A stretch of 56,630 nucleotides of DNA from Pseudomonadota bacterium (GCA_017881245.1 JADGRC010000168.1:1-56630), one strand, 5' to 3'; shown: positions 16,643-25,755, counted from the stretch's first letter. Notes: generated by a model from the letters alone, not told the origin. Program-made: numbers and translations.

Positions 16643-18574
16643 TTACGCCGTGTCACGCATTAGATCCAGGAACGCCTTCCCATACGCCGCCAGCTTCTTC
16701 GGCCCGACGCCCGAGATCTCCAACAGGTCCTCGGGGGTTGCCGGCCGATGGTTGGCAATTTCCTGCAACGTCGCGTCGCTGAACACCATGTAGGCGGGAA
16801 TTCCGCGCCCGTCCGCCAGACGCCGTCGAAGCTGGCGCAACCGGGCGAACAGGGCGTCGCCGGCCGAACCGTCATCGTCCCGCTCTCGTTCTCGCGGTGC
16901 CGTCGCGTCGGAGGCCGCGTCGAGACCCCGCGTCCCGCGCGCCGCGGCGCGGGATCTCACGGACTGTGACCGTCGGTTGCGGGCGGCAGTGGGGGCACAA
17001 GCCGCCAACACGTCGTGGCCAGTACAGACGTCACACGACGATCCGCACGCCGGGATCGACTCGCCGAGATAGCGGGTGACGCTTTGGTGCCGGCAGCGCG
17101 TGGGGTCGTCTGCCATCCGGAACATTTCACGGGCCTGCTCTTGCTGCCGTTGCGCGACATCCGCCGGCCCATCGCTTGAGAATCGTGCATAGCTGGCGAC
17201 ATCCGCCCACGAATAAAAGAGGACACACGTGCTCGGCAGGCCGTCGCGACCGGCGCGCCCGATCTCCTGGTAGTAGCCTTCGATCGATCGAGGCATGTCG
17301 CGGTGAATGACGTAGCGGATGTCGGGTTTGTCGATTCCCATTCCGAAGGCGACTGTTGCCACCACGACGTCCACCTGATCGCGGCGAAACGCGTCCTGGA
17401 TTTCGTTGCGCTCGTCGGTCGGAAGGCCGGCGTGGTAGGCGGCGGCGCGAATTCCCTCGGAGCGGAGAAATTCGGCGGTGCCGTCGGCGGCCTTGCGAGA
17501 CAGACAGTAGACGATTCCGCTTTGTCCGCGATTCACCCGGATGAGGCGCAAGATCGACGTCCGGACGCCGCCCTGCCGCCGCCCGGTCGGGTTGGCCGAG
17601 GCCCGGCCGCCAAGATCTCCGTCGGCGTCACCGCCCTTGCGATAGGCCGCCAGGGTCAGGTTGCGGCGAAAAAAACTGCCACGGTAGGCGGCGGGGTCGA
17701 CCATCGCGAGTTGCTGAACGATGTCCCGCATGACTTCGTGGGTGGCTGTGGCGGTCAGGGCCAGCACCGGCACGCCGCCAAAACGACGCTTCAGGCCGGC
17801 GAGGTTGCGGTAAGCGGGACGAAAGTCATGACCCCATTGACTGATGCAGTGGGCTTCGTCGACGGCGATGAGCGACAGCCGCGCGCGCGCCAGGGCCGAG
17901 CCGACGCTGGCCTCGATGCCTTCGGGCGCGGCGTAAATCAATTCGTAGGCGCCCGACCAGAGTCCTTCCAGGCGGCGGCGCCTTTCGTCAGGTGCCAGGC
18001 TGGAGTTGATGAACGTCGCCCGAATGCCCGCTTCCTGCATGGCGTCGACCTGGTCCTTCATGAGCGCGATGAGGGGGGACACCACCAACGTTGTACCCCC
18101 GAGCAGGCGAGCCGGGATCTGGTAGGTGAGCGACTTTCCCGCGCCGGTCGGCATGACCCCGATGCAGTCGCGACCGGTCAGCACGGCGGAAATGATTTCC
18201 TCTTGGCCGGGTCGAAAGCGATCAAACCCGAAAATGGCCTTCAGGGCGGCGCTGGCCGACCCGGCCGAAAACACGCGCGGTTCCGGCGCGCGTCCGTCCA
18301 TGCGCCGCCCGGGCATGGACGACGTTCCACCGGTTGGTGTGGACTGGTTCGTCAGGGTCAGCGGGATGGGCCCGGGGGATCGCAGCGCCGCCGAAATTTC
18401 CTTGAGCGCCAACATGACATCCTGGCGAAACAGATCCGGCGCGTTGCGCCAGACACCGCGCAACGTTTCCAACGTCGCGGCGCAGGAGGCGCGGGTTTCG
18501 GCGTCGAGTAGCCCGCCCGAGGCGAAGCGGGCCCGAAGTGACTCGACCTGACTCTGGATGGCTTCAGCGTCCAC
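16643..18574 (-). CDS. recQ: RecQ-type ATP-dependent DNA helicase without recognisable winged helix
   Basis: A 643-residue 3'-5' DNA helicase for recombination and replication-fork repair. The first 105 residues are an extra helical/low-complexity stretch. Then come the RecQ Q-motif [14 protein letters not shown] (about 115-128), Walker A MPTGAGKS at 141-148, [15 protein letters not shown], motif V/VI up to GRAGRDG, and a Zn-binding set CRH...C-GSSC-DVC. After it there is no RQC winged-helix sequence; about 60 Ala/Arg/Ser-rich residues lead directly to an HRDC domain (about residues 565-640: [25 protein letters not shown]). The winged helix normally binds the duplex, so its absence is notable. 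It is the first gene of a five-gene minus-strand run. Confidence 0.93.
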   Translation of the reverse strand: MDAEAIQSQVESLRARFASGGLLDAETRASCAATLETLRGVWRNAPDLFRQDVMLALKEISAALRSPGPIPLTLTNQSTPTGGTSSMPGRRMDGRAPEPRVFSAGSASAALKAIFGFDRFRPGQEEIISAVLTGRDCIGVMPTGAGKSLTYQIPARLLGGTTLVVSPLIALMKDQVDAMQEAGIRATFINSSLAPDERRRRLEGLWSGAYELIYAAPEGIEASVGSALARARLSLIAVDEAHCISQWGHDFRPAYRNLAGLKRRFGGVPVLALTATATHEVMRDIVQQLAMVDPAAYRGSFFRRNLTLAAYRKGGDADGDLGGRASANPTGRRQGGVRTSILRLIRVNRGQSGIVYCLSRKAADGTAEFLRSEGIRAAAYHAGLPTDERNEIQDAFRRDQVDVVVATVAFGMGIDKPDIRYVIHRDMPRSIEGYYQEIGRAGRDGLPSTCVLFYSWADVASYARFSSDGPADVAQRQQEQAREMFRMADDPTRCRHQSVTRYLGESIPACGSSCDVCTGHDVLAACAPTAARNRRSQSVRSRAAARGTRGLDAASDATAPRERERDDDGSAGDALFARLRQLRRRLADGRGIPAYMVFSDATLQEIANHRPATPEDLLEISGVGPKKLAAYGKAFLDLMRDTA

Positions 18575-18948
18575 GATGGCGGGATACTTGGGGAGATCTT
18601 CGTCCGAGAATGCGGATGGTTGTCCGCCACGGGCAAACGAGGCGTCGGGATTCGGTCGGCGCTGTGGATGTTAGACCAAACCTGGGGTCAGCCTGGAACT
18701 TAATCGTAAGGTTTCAGTCCGCGACGACATTAAGAAAAGGCGGTTGACCGCAATCGGCAATCGGGTTGCTCCCTTGTCCTATTTAGCCAAGCTTACGCCT
18801 CTGCCGGTGCCAGGTCCGGTATGCCTGCCGGGGTGGGAGGATCCCGCGGGCGGAACGGACCTGGCGCCGGAGTGGGTGCTGCCGTGCTTCGCTCTACGAG
18901 TTGGCGGACGTGTAGCTCGGTTACGGGCTGGCCGATGTTTGGATCGGG
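18575..18948. other. 374-base intergenic region between recQ and the ABC permease
   Basis: No open frame here looks coding. It must hold the recQ promoter, since recQ is read leftwards from 18574, but I see no clear -35/-10 pair. The right end contains two imperfect copies of the permease gene's 3' end (see the repeat at 18894-18975). Confidence 0.6.
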
Positions 18949-18975
18949 CTACGAGCTGGCCGACGTGTAGAACGC
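18894..18975. repeat. Three imperfect 27-28 bp tandem copies of the permease 3' end
   Basis: Units begin at 18894, 18921 and 18949 with CTACGAG or TTACGGG. Over the first 22 bases the first and third match at 20 positions and the second and third at 17. The third unit contains the end of the permease coding sequence and its stop, so the other two look like tandem duplications of the gene end. Confidence 0.72.
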
Positions 18976-19746
18976 GAGCGCGCGTCTCCAGACCACGCGC
19001 GCTGCCCCGGCGAACGCCAGGCCACCCAGCAGAGCGGCGATGGCCGTGGTCGCAGGAAGGCGATCGAGGAGCGCCATGGCCGGGTAGCTCGTCATCAGGG
19101 CCAGCGGGAAAATAAACGTGAACGCGAACCAAAGCGCGCCGCGAAAGACCGCGATCGGCCAGCGCCCGGCGTCGAACAGAGAACCGAACAGGTAGCTCAG
19201 ATTGTCAACCTTCACGACCCAGAACGACGCGCTGACCACCAGGATCCACAGCGCGTACAAAACGGAAATGGCGACCCCCAGCAGCGCCAGAGCGAGCAGG
19301 ACCGACTGAGGGCGGGGGCCGTGCCCGAGCTGGTGGAACGCGTAGCCGAACACCGCCAACGCGCCCAGCATGTCCATCATGCGCCATGGCTCGAACTTCG
19401 CCGTGGACACCAGAAACTGTGCATCGGCGGGTTTGAGCAGAAGGAAATCCAGGGTGCCTTTGCGCACGTGCTCGACGACACTGGTCAAGCTGGGGCTAAT
19501 GGCGCCCTCAAGGATGCCCTTCATCAGAGAGAACCATCCCACCACCACAAGGGCCTCGGGGAACGACCAGCCGCGCACGGAGGACCGTTGATGAAACACG
19601 CTCACGAGCGGGATCAGCGCCACCCCCAGCCACACCAGCGAGATGACGCCCTTCAACAAGAAATCGGCGCGGTATTGCATGGCGGTCACCGCGGACATGC
19701 GGACCTGCAACATGAACAATCCGGCGTATCTGGAAAAAACCCGCAC
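18949..19746 (-). CDS. ABC-2 family transporter permease (second permease)
   Basis: A 265-residue inner-membrane protein with six predicted helices. It fits the ABC-2 permease group once called DUF990: an N-terminal MQYRADFLLKGVISLVWLG region, GTLDFLLLKPADAQFLVST (the conserved LLLKP motif) at about residues 95-115, and repeated hydrophobic segments up to the end. It is transcribed after the ATPase and the other permease, with 12 bases separating it from the latter, giving a complete exporter with two different membrane subunits. The substrate is unknown; related systems export lipids, antibiotics or polysaccharides. Its last codons are duplicated downstream in a short tandem repeat. Confidence 0.88.
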   Translation of the reverse strand: MRVFSRYAGLFMLQVRMSAVTAMQYRADFLLKGVISLVWLGVALIPLVSVFHQRSSVRGWSFPEALVVVGWFSLMKGILEGAISPSLTSVVEHVRKGTLDFLLLKPADAQFLVSTAKFEPWRMMDMLGALAVFGYAFHQLGHGPRPQSVLLALALLGVAISVLYALWILVVSASFWVVKVDNLSYLFGSLFDAGRWPIAVFRGALWFAFTFIFPLALMTSYPAMALLDRLPATTAIAALLGGLAFAGAARVVWRRALAFYTSASS

Positions 19747-19758
19747 GTTCCTTCGCCG

Positions 19759-20586
19759 CTAGCCTCCAAAGGCGACGTGGCGCCGGACGCCTCGCCGCCA
19801 CACCGACAAGCCCAACGCGGCCAGCGTCGCGACGTACGCCCATTGCGTGCCCAGATCGCGCGTGGCGACTTCCAGGTTCCGCAGACCGATCAGCGTTTCC
19901 AGGGGGAAGGACAGCATGGAATCGAACGGTGACAGGCGCGCGACGTGTCCGACCCACGCGGGCAAGAGCTCCAGCGGCACGAGGTACCCCGACAGGACCG
20001 CGAACAAAGCCAGCCACACCTCGAAGACCCCGATCGCGCTTTCCAGGAAAAAGCTGAGCGATCCAAGGAAGACCATCGTGAAGAAGATCAGCAGCCAGGC
20101 GCCCACCATCGACGCCAGAAAGACTGCCAGAACACGCGGATCGCGGATCGCCAGACGATCGCCCGCGACCAGAACCAGAATCGCAACCACGGGCGTGACG
20201 ATAAGCGCGCGCATCGGCAGCGCCGCGAGGTGCTGCGCCGAGAACGCGAACAGTGGGTGCAACGGGCGCAACAGGCGCGCCGAGAGCGTACCGCTGCGGA
20301 TCTCCATGCTCAGCTCCCAGACCAACCAGGTGCTGGTCAAGAGGCGGATGACCCAGCCGCCGAGGTAGTACGCGACGAAGTCCTTCTGGCCGAATCGTCC
20401 GACCGGACCGTCGGCGGCCACCGCGTGCCAGATGGCCAGCATCACGAACGGCATGTTCGTGGTCAAGATCCAGACGATGAACTCGGCGCGGTAGGCGACG
20501 ACCTCGGAGAGCCCCACCCGCAACAGCGTCGGGTAGGCGCGAATCGCGCGCCGCGCGTCGGAGAACAAGGTCACCGCGGCGCTCAA
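19759..20586 (-). CDS. ABC-2 family transporter permease (first permease)
   Basis: A 275-residue inner-membrane subunit with six hydrophobic segments. YRAEFIVWILTTNMPFVMLAIW near the N-terminus, the motif region SMEIRSGTLSARLLRPLHPL (about residues 90-112) and PLELLPAWV near residue 215 are typical of the DUF990-type ABC-2 permeases, and it is a distant paralogue of the downstream permease. Its ATG overlaps the stop of the ATPase gene by four bases, indicating translational coupling and stoichiometric production of ATPase and permease. Confidence 0.88.
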   Translation of the reverse strand: MSAAVTLFSDARRAIRAYPTLLRVGLSEVVAYRAEFIVWILTTNMPFVMLAIWHAVAADGPVGRFGQKDFVAYYLGGWVIRLLTSTWLVWELSMEIRSGTLSARLLRPLHPLFAFSAQHLAALPMRALIVTPVVAILVLVAGDRLAIRDPRVLAVFLASMVGAWLLIFFTMVFLGSLSFFLESAIGVFEVWLALFAVLSGYLVPLELLPAWVGHVARLSPFDSMLSFPLETLIGLRNLEVATRDLGTQWAYVATLAALGLSVWRRGVRRHVAFGG

Positions 20587-21626
20587 GTGGCGATCTCCCC
20601 GTCAGTTGCGGTCAAGCGCGCCGCATCCGGAGGGATTGCGGGCTGGCCCTTGAACATCTCGCGCATGACCTCTTCAAGCGGCGGATCCTCCACGGCCAGA
20701 TCCGCGACCGGCAGCGTCGCCAGCGCATTTTGAACCGTGGCGTTTAGCTTCTCGGGAGATACCGACAGCACGGCCTGGCCCCCTTCATACGACACGACCG
20801 TGGCGATCTTCTCCAGAACAGCGAGATCCACGGGCCCCGAAAGACGGAGCGTGAGCCGTTTGTCGGGACGAACCCGGCGGACCAGCGCCTTCAGATCGCC
20901 GTCGTGGATCAGTTTTCCGTGATCGATGACGATCACCCGCGGGCACAGCGCCGTGACGTCGTCCATGTAGTGACTGGTCAGCAGGACTGCGGCGCGAAAC
21001 CGTTCGTTGTAGTGGCGGATGAACGCGCGCATCTTCGCTTGCATCGACACATCGAGGCCGATGGTGGGCTCGTCGAGAAACAGGACGCGCGGCCTGTGCA
21101 ACAAGGCCGCGACCAGCTCGCACTTCATCCGCTCGCCGAGCGACAGTTGGCGGGTCGGCTTGTTCACGAGATCGCCAATTTCGAGCACCTCGACCAGCTC
21201 GCGAATCGTCTCGTCCGCTTGCGCGCGCGGCACTTCGTAGAGCGCACGATTCATCGCGTAGGTTTCGCTGGGCGGCAGATCCCACAACAGTTGCTGCTTT
21301 TGTCCCATGACCAGCGTGATCTGTTTCAGAAACGCCGGATCGCGACGATGCGGTACGAAGCCCGCGACCGAGACCCGACCAGCGGTTGGATGCAGAAGGC
21401 CTGCGAGGATCTTGAGCGTGGTGGTCTTGCCCGCGCCGTTGGGTCCCAGAAAGCCGACGCGCTCGCCTTCTCCGATCGTGAAGGACAGGCCCTGTACGGC
21501 ATTCACGGATTCCGTGGGTCGATGAAGAACCGAGCGCAAGGCGGCGAACACGCCCGGCGCCCGTTTATGAACGCGATAGGTTTTTGATAGATCCGTGACC
21601 TCGACCACGGGGCTAGCGTAGCCCAT
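20583..21626 (-). CDS. ABC transporter ATP-binding protein of the ABC-2 exporter
   Basis: A 347-residue cytoplasmic ATPase that powers the two ABC-2 permeases encoded after it. I used the ATG at 21626 ([10 protein letters not shown]); a GTG three codons upstream is the other option. Walker A is [10 protein letters not shown], the signature reads [19 protein letters not shown] (LSLGE rather than LSGGQ, normal in this subgroup), Walker B is [12 protein letters not shown] and the switch His is in LLTSHYMDD. After the nucleotide-binding domain about 100 residues form the C-terminal regulatory part seen in NatA/YhbG-type exporters. The start lies 20 bases from the divergent thioredoxin start, so promoter signals must overlap coding sequence. 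Confidence 0.93.
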   Translation of the reverse strand: MGYASPVVEVTDLSKTYRVHKRAPGVFAALRSVLHRPTESVNAVQGLSFTIGEGERVGFLGPNGAGKTTTLKILAGLLHPTAGRVSVAGFVPHRRDPAFLKQITLVMGQKQQLLWDLPPSETYAMNRALYEVPRAQADETIRELVEVLEIGDLVNKPTRQLSLGERMKCELVAALLHRPRVLFLDEPTIGLDVSMQAKMRAFIRHYNERFRAAVLLTSHYMDDVTALCPRVIVIDHGKLIHDGDLKALVRRVRPDKRLTLRLSGPVDLAVLEKIATVVSYEGGQAVLSVSPEKLNATVQNALATLPVADLAVEDPPLEEVMREMFKGQPAIPPDAARLTATDGEIAT

Positions 21627-21646
21627 ACTGGGCACCGGAGGATCAA

Positions 21647-22174
21647 ATGGCCACCGTCGAGCTGACCGGAGAAAACTTCGAGGCGCACGTCGACAAACCC
21701 GGTATCCTGGTCATCGACTGGTGGGCCCCCTGGTGTGGCCCCTGCCGCGCCTTCGCGCCCATCTACGACGACGCGTCCGAACGCTATCCCGACGCGGTGT
21801 TTGGCAAGATCAACACCGAGGAACAGCCGGAGTTGGCGGGCACGTTCGGGATCCAGTCGATTCCCACGTTGATGGTTTTTCGCGACCAGATCCTGGTGTT
21901 CGCGCGGCCAGGCATGATTCCGGGGAACGCGCTCGACGACTTGCTCGGCAAGGTAAAGGAATTGGACATGGACGAGGTCCGCAAGCAAGCGGTCGAAGAG
22001 GATGTTGGCCACGGACATGACCACGGCCACGCGCATGAGCACGATCACGGACATGACCACGACCACGGACATGACCACGACCACGCGCACGGCCACGCGC
22101 ATGAGAACGGCCATGAGCACGGCCACGCGCATGAGCACGGCCATGACCACACCGACGAGGACCACAAGCACTGA
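21647..22174 (+). CDS. Thioredoxin with a 56-residue His-rich metal-binding tail
   Basis: A 175-residue protein. Residues 1-108 are a full thioredoxin domain with the active site WCGPC (C30, C33), the cis-Pro loop QSIPTLMVF and no signal peptide, so it should be cytoplasmic. A short linker leads to residues 120-175, which hold 25 His alternating with Gly, Asp, Ala and Glu, the composition of metal-binding tails of nickel, zinc or cobalt chaperones and transporters. A strong GGAGG lies seven bases before ATG 21647. The tail's DNA is built from short near-repeats of GACCACGG-type units, so its length may vary between strains. The domain pairing suggests metal-dependent redox work or metal storage (inference). 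The gene diverges from the ABC exporter genes 20 bases away. Confidence 0.95.
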   Translation: MATVELTGENFEAHVDKPGILVIDWWAPWCGPCRAFAPIYDDASERYPDAVFGKINTEEQPELAGTFGIQSIPTLMVFRDQILVFARPGMIPGNALDDLLGKVKELDMDEVRKQAVEEDVGHGHDHGHAHEHDHGHDHDHGHDHDHAHGHAHENGHEHGHAHEHGHDHTDEDHKH

Positions 22175-22223
22175 GGTCGAGCCGGGAGCGATACCCCACG
22201 GATCCCGATCACGCGCGCTGAGT

Positions 22224-22877
22224 CTAAACTCGAGGACCGGCGGCGGCGGACCGTGTCGCGGGTGCTCGGGGCGCGACGCGTAGCGCGATCCAGCAGCCGA
22301 GTGCGGCCAAGGCGAAACCCGAAACCACGTCCGCGATGAAGTGTTGCTTGGTGGTCAGCGTCGACAGGGCGAGGAGCAAAGCCATGAACATCACCCACCG
22401 CCCGAGTTTGGGGTTTTCATGCTGCAGGAGCACGGCGAGTGACGACGTGTGGGCCACGTGCAGCGAGGGGAACACGTTGCCCGGTGGATCGATCGACTGA
22501 ACCCAGGCCATAAATGCCTGCGACCAATCGGGGAAGGGCGGCCGCAGGACGGGGCGCGGATATTCGGCCCGGATCAGCAAATGCCCCGCCAGGCCAATGG
22601 ACATGATCAACGCGAAAGCGCGCAGCGCGCGGTCGAAATGCCACCGGGTCCGGAAACCCGCGATCGCGATGATGAAGATCCCCGCGTAGACGGGAAGGTA
22701 GAACCAGGACGTGATGGGCAAGAACGGAATGGCATCGTCGAGGCGCGTGCGCAGTAGTTCCGTCGACCGGGTGAGGTGCAGATGGCCCACACCAAGGTAA
22801 ATCGACGATTGCACCGCCGCCGCCGACAGCCCGAGCAGCACCTTGTAAACGCCGAAATGTCGTTCCGGGAAGGCCAC
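22224..22877 (-). CDS. PAP2-family membrane phosphatase / phosphotransferase
   Basis: A 217-residue inner-membrane protein with five or six helices. The two halves of the PAP2 active site are present: PSLHVAHTSSLAV (about residues 140-152, carrying the acid/base His) and KQHFIADVVSGFALA (about residues 182-196, with the nucleophile His and the Asp). The first, Lys-Arg motif is weak (RAEYPRPVLRPP). This pattern, with FPSLHVAHT, resembles the inositolphosphotransferase-type PAP2 group as much as undecaprenyl-diphosphate phosphatases. A role in lipid phosphate removal or head-group transfer is expected. The gene converges with the thioredoxin gene, 49 bases apart. Confidence 0.87.
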   Translation of the reverse strand: MAFPERHFGVYKVLLGLSAAAVQSSIYLGVGHLHLTRSTELLRTRLDDAIPFLPITSWFYLPVYAGIFIIAIAGFRTRWHFDRALRAFALIMSIGLAGHLLIRAEYPRPVLRPPFPDWSQAFMAWVQSIDPPGNVFPSLHVAHTSSLAVLLQHENPKLGRWVMFMALLLALSTLTTKQHFIADVVSGFALAALGCWIALRVAPRAPATRSAAAGPRV

Positions 22878-22907
22878 GCCGGGGAGTGTACCGAACGGTG
22901 CCGCCCG

Positions 22908-23459
22908 CTACCCCCCGAACACCTCATCGACCCGTAGCGCGACCTCCGGAAACGCGAGCGGCGCCAGTGAATCGCCGCTCCGAAACGGCGTCACCCGGGC
23001 GTAGGTGCCGGCGGTGGGCTCGCTGTATCGCTCGATGCTTCGGCCCGCTACGTTCACGATCCAGTACTCGGGGATGCCGACGCGCGGGTAGAGCGCGGCC
23101 TTTTCTTGCCGGTCGAACTTCAAGGACGAATCGGCTACCTCGATGATCAGGAGCGCCTGACTGGGGTGCGCGTCCATGTAGTTTCCAAGTTCGACGACGG
23201 CCAGGTCAGGCTCGGGCACGCTGTCCGCGCCGGCGATGAAAGGAAGCTGGACCCGAACATCCGCTCGTCCCACGAGGCGCGGCATGAGTAGGCGGCTGAG
23301 AAGCTGAATCACGTACGAGTGCGGAGCGTTCTGCGGGCTCATCTCGACCACGACCCCCTGTATCAATTCGACGCGCTCGTCGCGGAAGAACCCGGCCGCG
23401 ACCATGCGCTCGTACTCCTCCCCGCGCAGGGGGCGCTGTCGTTCCGCTAGCAGACCCAT
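22908..23459 (-). CDS. Uma2-family (DUF820) putative PD-(D/E)XK nuclease
   Basis: A 183-residue soluble protein. The motif series is that of Uma2: ERVELIQGVVVEMSPQN near residue 30, PEPDLAVVE at about 83, LLIIEVADSSLKFDRQEKAALYPRVGIPEYWIVN at about 102-135. The Asp in EPDLAVV, the Glu in IIEV and the Lys in DRQEKA would form the nuclease centre. Proteins of this family are abundant in cyanobacteria and Myxococcota, often in mobile or repeat-rich places, but their targets are unknown. It sits just downstream of the kinase/VapC pseudogene, inside the decayed accessory patch. Confidence 0.87.
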   Translation of the reverse strand: MGLLAERQRPLRGEEYERMVAAGFFRDERVELIQGVVVEMSPQNAPHSYVIQLLSRLLMPRLVGRADVRVQLPFIAGADSVPEPDLAVVELGNYMDAHPSQALLIIEVADSSLKFDRQEKAALYPRVGIPEYWIVNVAGRSIERYSEPTAGTYARVTPFRSGDSLAPLAFPEVALRVDEVFGG

Positions 23460-23468
23460 GCTGTCAAT

Positions 23469-23618
23469 TTAGCACAGGATCACGGCTGATTTCGACGCCG
23501 CGGTCTTCCGAATCCGGAGCGCCGCGAGTCGCAGTGGGCGATCCAGGGTCCACAAACGCGCGCCGCTCCCACGCACGCCGCAAGGAGATGGGCGTCGACC
23601 CAGCCCACTCCGCTGCCA
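23469..23618 (-). pseudogene. VapC-type PIN toxin, C-terminal remnant with frameshift
   Basis: Immediately after the kinase fragment, in its frame, GVGWVDAHLLAACVGAA matches the third catalytic region of VapC PIN-domain ribonucleases (the D in WVDAHLL). In that frame the match then breaks off. A shift in the CGCGCG run brings back the family pattern as RLWTLDRPLRLAALR, ending at a TAA at 23469. So an old vapC 3' end carries a single-base indel, and its 5' half is missing. No vapB antitoxin is adjacent. As a fused product the kinase frame would run through this stretch to a stop at 23480. Confidence 0.72.
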
Positions 23619-24007
23619 CCACGCTCGTGCGCTGCGGACAATCCCTGCCCGATCTGTTGGACGATTGCGACCACGTCGGCGGGCGGCAGGGGTTTGCCGG
23701 GCTCGAGCAGTTGCGTGAGCTCGCGGCCCTCCAGTAACTCCATGACCAGAAACGGACGCCCGTCAGGTAAATTGTCGAAGTCGAACACGCGGACGATGTT
23801 GGGGTGGTTGAGATTCGACGTGATCTCCGCCTCGCGCTTGAATCTCTGGAACACCTGCTGAGGCATGCGGCTGTCCGCCATCAGGACCTTCAGTGCCAGC
23901 GGAGCCTTGGTGCGCAGGTGCCTGACCTCGTACATCTCGCCCATGCCACCGCGCCCGATCGTGCGAACCACACGGTAAGTCCCCGAAAGTGCAAGTTCGG
24001 CGGCCAT
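23619..24007 (-). pseudogene. Ser/Thr protein kinase N-terminal fragment
   Basis: From ATG 24007, about 130 residues match the start of a myxobacterial PknB-type kinase: YRVVRTIGRGGMGEMYEVRH (Gly-rich loop), LALKVLMADS with the ATP-binding Lys, FKREAEITSNLNHPNIVRVFDF and a hinge VMELLEGRELTQLL, ending at QIGQGLSAAHERG. The next element expected is the HRDLKPEN catalytic loop; instead the frame passes into a VapC remnant. With no catalytic loop, DFG or activation segment the product cannot be an active kinase. The break lies at 23618-23620. A 45-bp repeat copy lies 19 bases upstream of its start. Confidence 0.82.
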
Positions 24008-24025
24008 CGCGGTCCAGGCGCCATA

Positions 24026-24070
24026 CTGCCACCCGAAACGGCATTCGTTCAATCAATTTGCGTGAACGGC
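24026..24070. repeat. 45-bp direct repeat, copy 1
   Basis: Starts CTGCCACCCGAAACGGCATT and matches 26074-26118 at 43 of 45 positions in the same orientation. The two copies bracket the vWA lipoprotein gene and neighbouring debris. Copy 1 has short inverted arms CGTTCA and TGAACG that one substitution breaks in copy 2. It lies upstream of the kinase fragment. Confidence 0.88.
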
Positions 24071-24168
24071 TCATGGATGTCCACATTCGGATCTCCACCG
24101 GTTCCGCGATCTCGACCGACGGATCCTGGCGGTGTGAGTCGCGACGCGCGCGTCAGAGAACCGTGCCG

Positions 24169-25755
24169 TCAGAGGATCGTGATGGTCTGGCAGCCGAGCA
24201 CGATGTCCACGCGCACGGAAACCGCCCGGAACTGAGTGCAGCTAGCGTCGCAGGCGACAATCGAGGTCGGCGTCCCGCCGGTGCTCGGATCCACGTCGTA
24301 GTACCAGCCGCCCTTCGTCGGATCGCAGGCAGCCTGGGTCGTGACATGGCCGACCGTGGTGGCCAGGCCGCCGCCCATGCCGGTCAATTGCACGTTGACC
24401 TTGCCGAAGTCGGTCGCGCCCACGTTCGCCTGCGGAATTTTGTACTGACACGCCACGGCCGTGGCTCGGACCTGATTCAGCGCGGCCTGCAGCGCCGTCG
24501 TCACGTTCTGATTGGTGTTGATCACGACCGCGCTGCCAGTTCCGCCGCCCTCGGCCAACTGGTTCAGATTCATGGTGGCGGCCGCGGCATCATTCGGAGC
24601 GAACACGCCGAGCACAAACGTGGGAATCGCGGGCGTTCCCGTCGCGGCGGTCTTCGCCACAGCGGCGATATCAGGCACGGCGACGGGGGTACACTCCGTG
24701 GGTAGTCCGTCCGTCACCAACAGGACAGCGACCGTGTGTCCCGGGTTGGCGCTGGCGCGCGCCTTCGCGGTCTGAAGCGCCGCCGACAGCGCCGGTCCCG
24801 TGGGTGTCAGGCCATCGGGCTTGTGCATGTTCAGCGAAGTCGTCAAGGCCGCGGCCGCACCCGGCAGGGTTGCGATAGGCACCGCCGGTGTCGCGTAGCT
24901 TGGTATGTCGCACTTATCCCGCGCGTGGCAATTCCCAGCGAACCCCGTACACGCATCGCCCGTCGGAACGCAAGTCGACCCCACTGGCGAGCAATAGGCG
25001 ATAGTGGTCTGGGTGCTGAGTGCTGCACAAGAGCCCAGTTCCTGGCAGGTCTCGTCCCCTTTGCAGTCGGTGTTCGCCATGCACTGAGTGATCGAGGTGG
25101 TCTTCGGGCCCGCGCAGACACGCACTTTGTCGCACGGACCAAAGGCCCCGCAGTCCGTATTCTGGCCACACGTTGCCATGACGTTCGGTTGCACCTGCGG
25201 GAAGTACTGAAGACCGACGCCAATTCCGGCCGACGCTGGATCGTTGAAGAACGAGCTCATGGCCATCTGCACGGCCTCCCATTTCGTCGGTCCCGCGGCC
25301 GTCACATCCGTCATTGATTGTGAGCTGTCCATGATCACGTAGAGATCGAGCGGCAACGTCTCGGCCATTGCCGATTGCGTGGCGCAGGCGGCGGGTGCGT
25401 CCGATATACCGACATCGGGAAGCGACCCCGCATCGACCCCGACCTGCCCAATGCCCCCGCCGGCGTCGATGTTGTTGCTAGCGCCGGTTCCGGGATTCCC
25501 GCCGCCGCCCGTGGACGAGCCACCAGGGTTACTGAGTCCGCCCTGTTCGCCGTTGGTGGCGGTCGTGGTTCCCCCTCCGAAGCCGCCGGTCCCGGTTGGG
25601 CCGACTGTGTGTACACCCCCGCTTCCGGAGGGATGTCCGTTTTTCGGGTTCGGGTCCAGACACCCGACGGTTAGCCCAGGCACGACAACGAGGCTGGCTG
25701 CAACCACCCTTGCGAAGGCGGACCAACGTTGCCTCGGACTCGTATCGCCGCTCAT
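24169..25755 (-). CDS. Lipoprotein with von Willebrand factor A domain
   Basis: A 528-residue exported lipoprotein. I chose ATG 25755 because a signal peptide with lipobox LTVGC follows at once; in-frame ATGs at 25797 and 25839 add an unconvincing 14-28 residues. A Gly/Thr/Ser-rich spacer of about 90 residues precedes the vWA domain, which starts at LPLDLYVIMDSSQSMTD (MIDAS DxSxS) and includes PTGPALSAALQTA and VLLVTDGLPTEC. A Cys-rich insert (about 190-290; CGQNTDCGAFGPCDKVRVC style) sits between the first strands, as in several Myxococcota surface proteins. The C-terminal 90 residues form a separate domain with paired Cys. Adhesion or protein binding at the surface is likely, ligand unknown. 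It is bracketed by the two 45-bp repeats. Confidence 0.87.
   Translation of the reverse strand: MSGDTSPRQRWSAFARVVAASLVVVPGLTVGCLDPNPKNGHPSGSGGVHTVGPTGTGGFGGGTTTATNGEQGGLSNPGGSSTGGGGNPGTGASNNIDAGGGIGQVGVDAGSLPDVGISDAPAACATQSAMAETLPLDLYVIMDSSQSMTDVTAAGPTKWEAVQMAMSSFFNDPASAGIGVGLQYFPQVQPNVMATCGQNTDCGAFGPCDKVRVCAGPKTTSITQCMANTDCKGDETCQELGSCAALSTQTTIAYCSPVGSTCVPTGDACTGFAGNCHARDKCDIPSYATPAVPIATLPGAAAALTTSLNMHKPDGLTPTGPALSAALQTAKARASANPGHTVAVLLVTDGLPTECTPVAVPDIAAVAKTAATGTPAIPTFVLGVFAPNDAAAATMNLNQLAEGGGTGSAVVINTNQNVTTALQAALNQVRATAVACQYKIPQANVGATDFGKVNVQLTGMGGGLATTVGHVTTQAACDPTKGGWYYDVDPSTGGTPTSIVACDASCTQFRAVSVRVDIVLGCQTITIL

Noticed and set aside
22002-22283. Thr/Met-rich open frame (MTTATRMST style) in the thioredoxin tail
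   Set aside because: It is the shifted frame of the His-codon repeat, not a gene.
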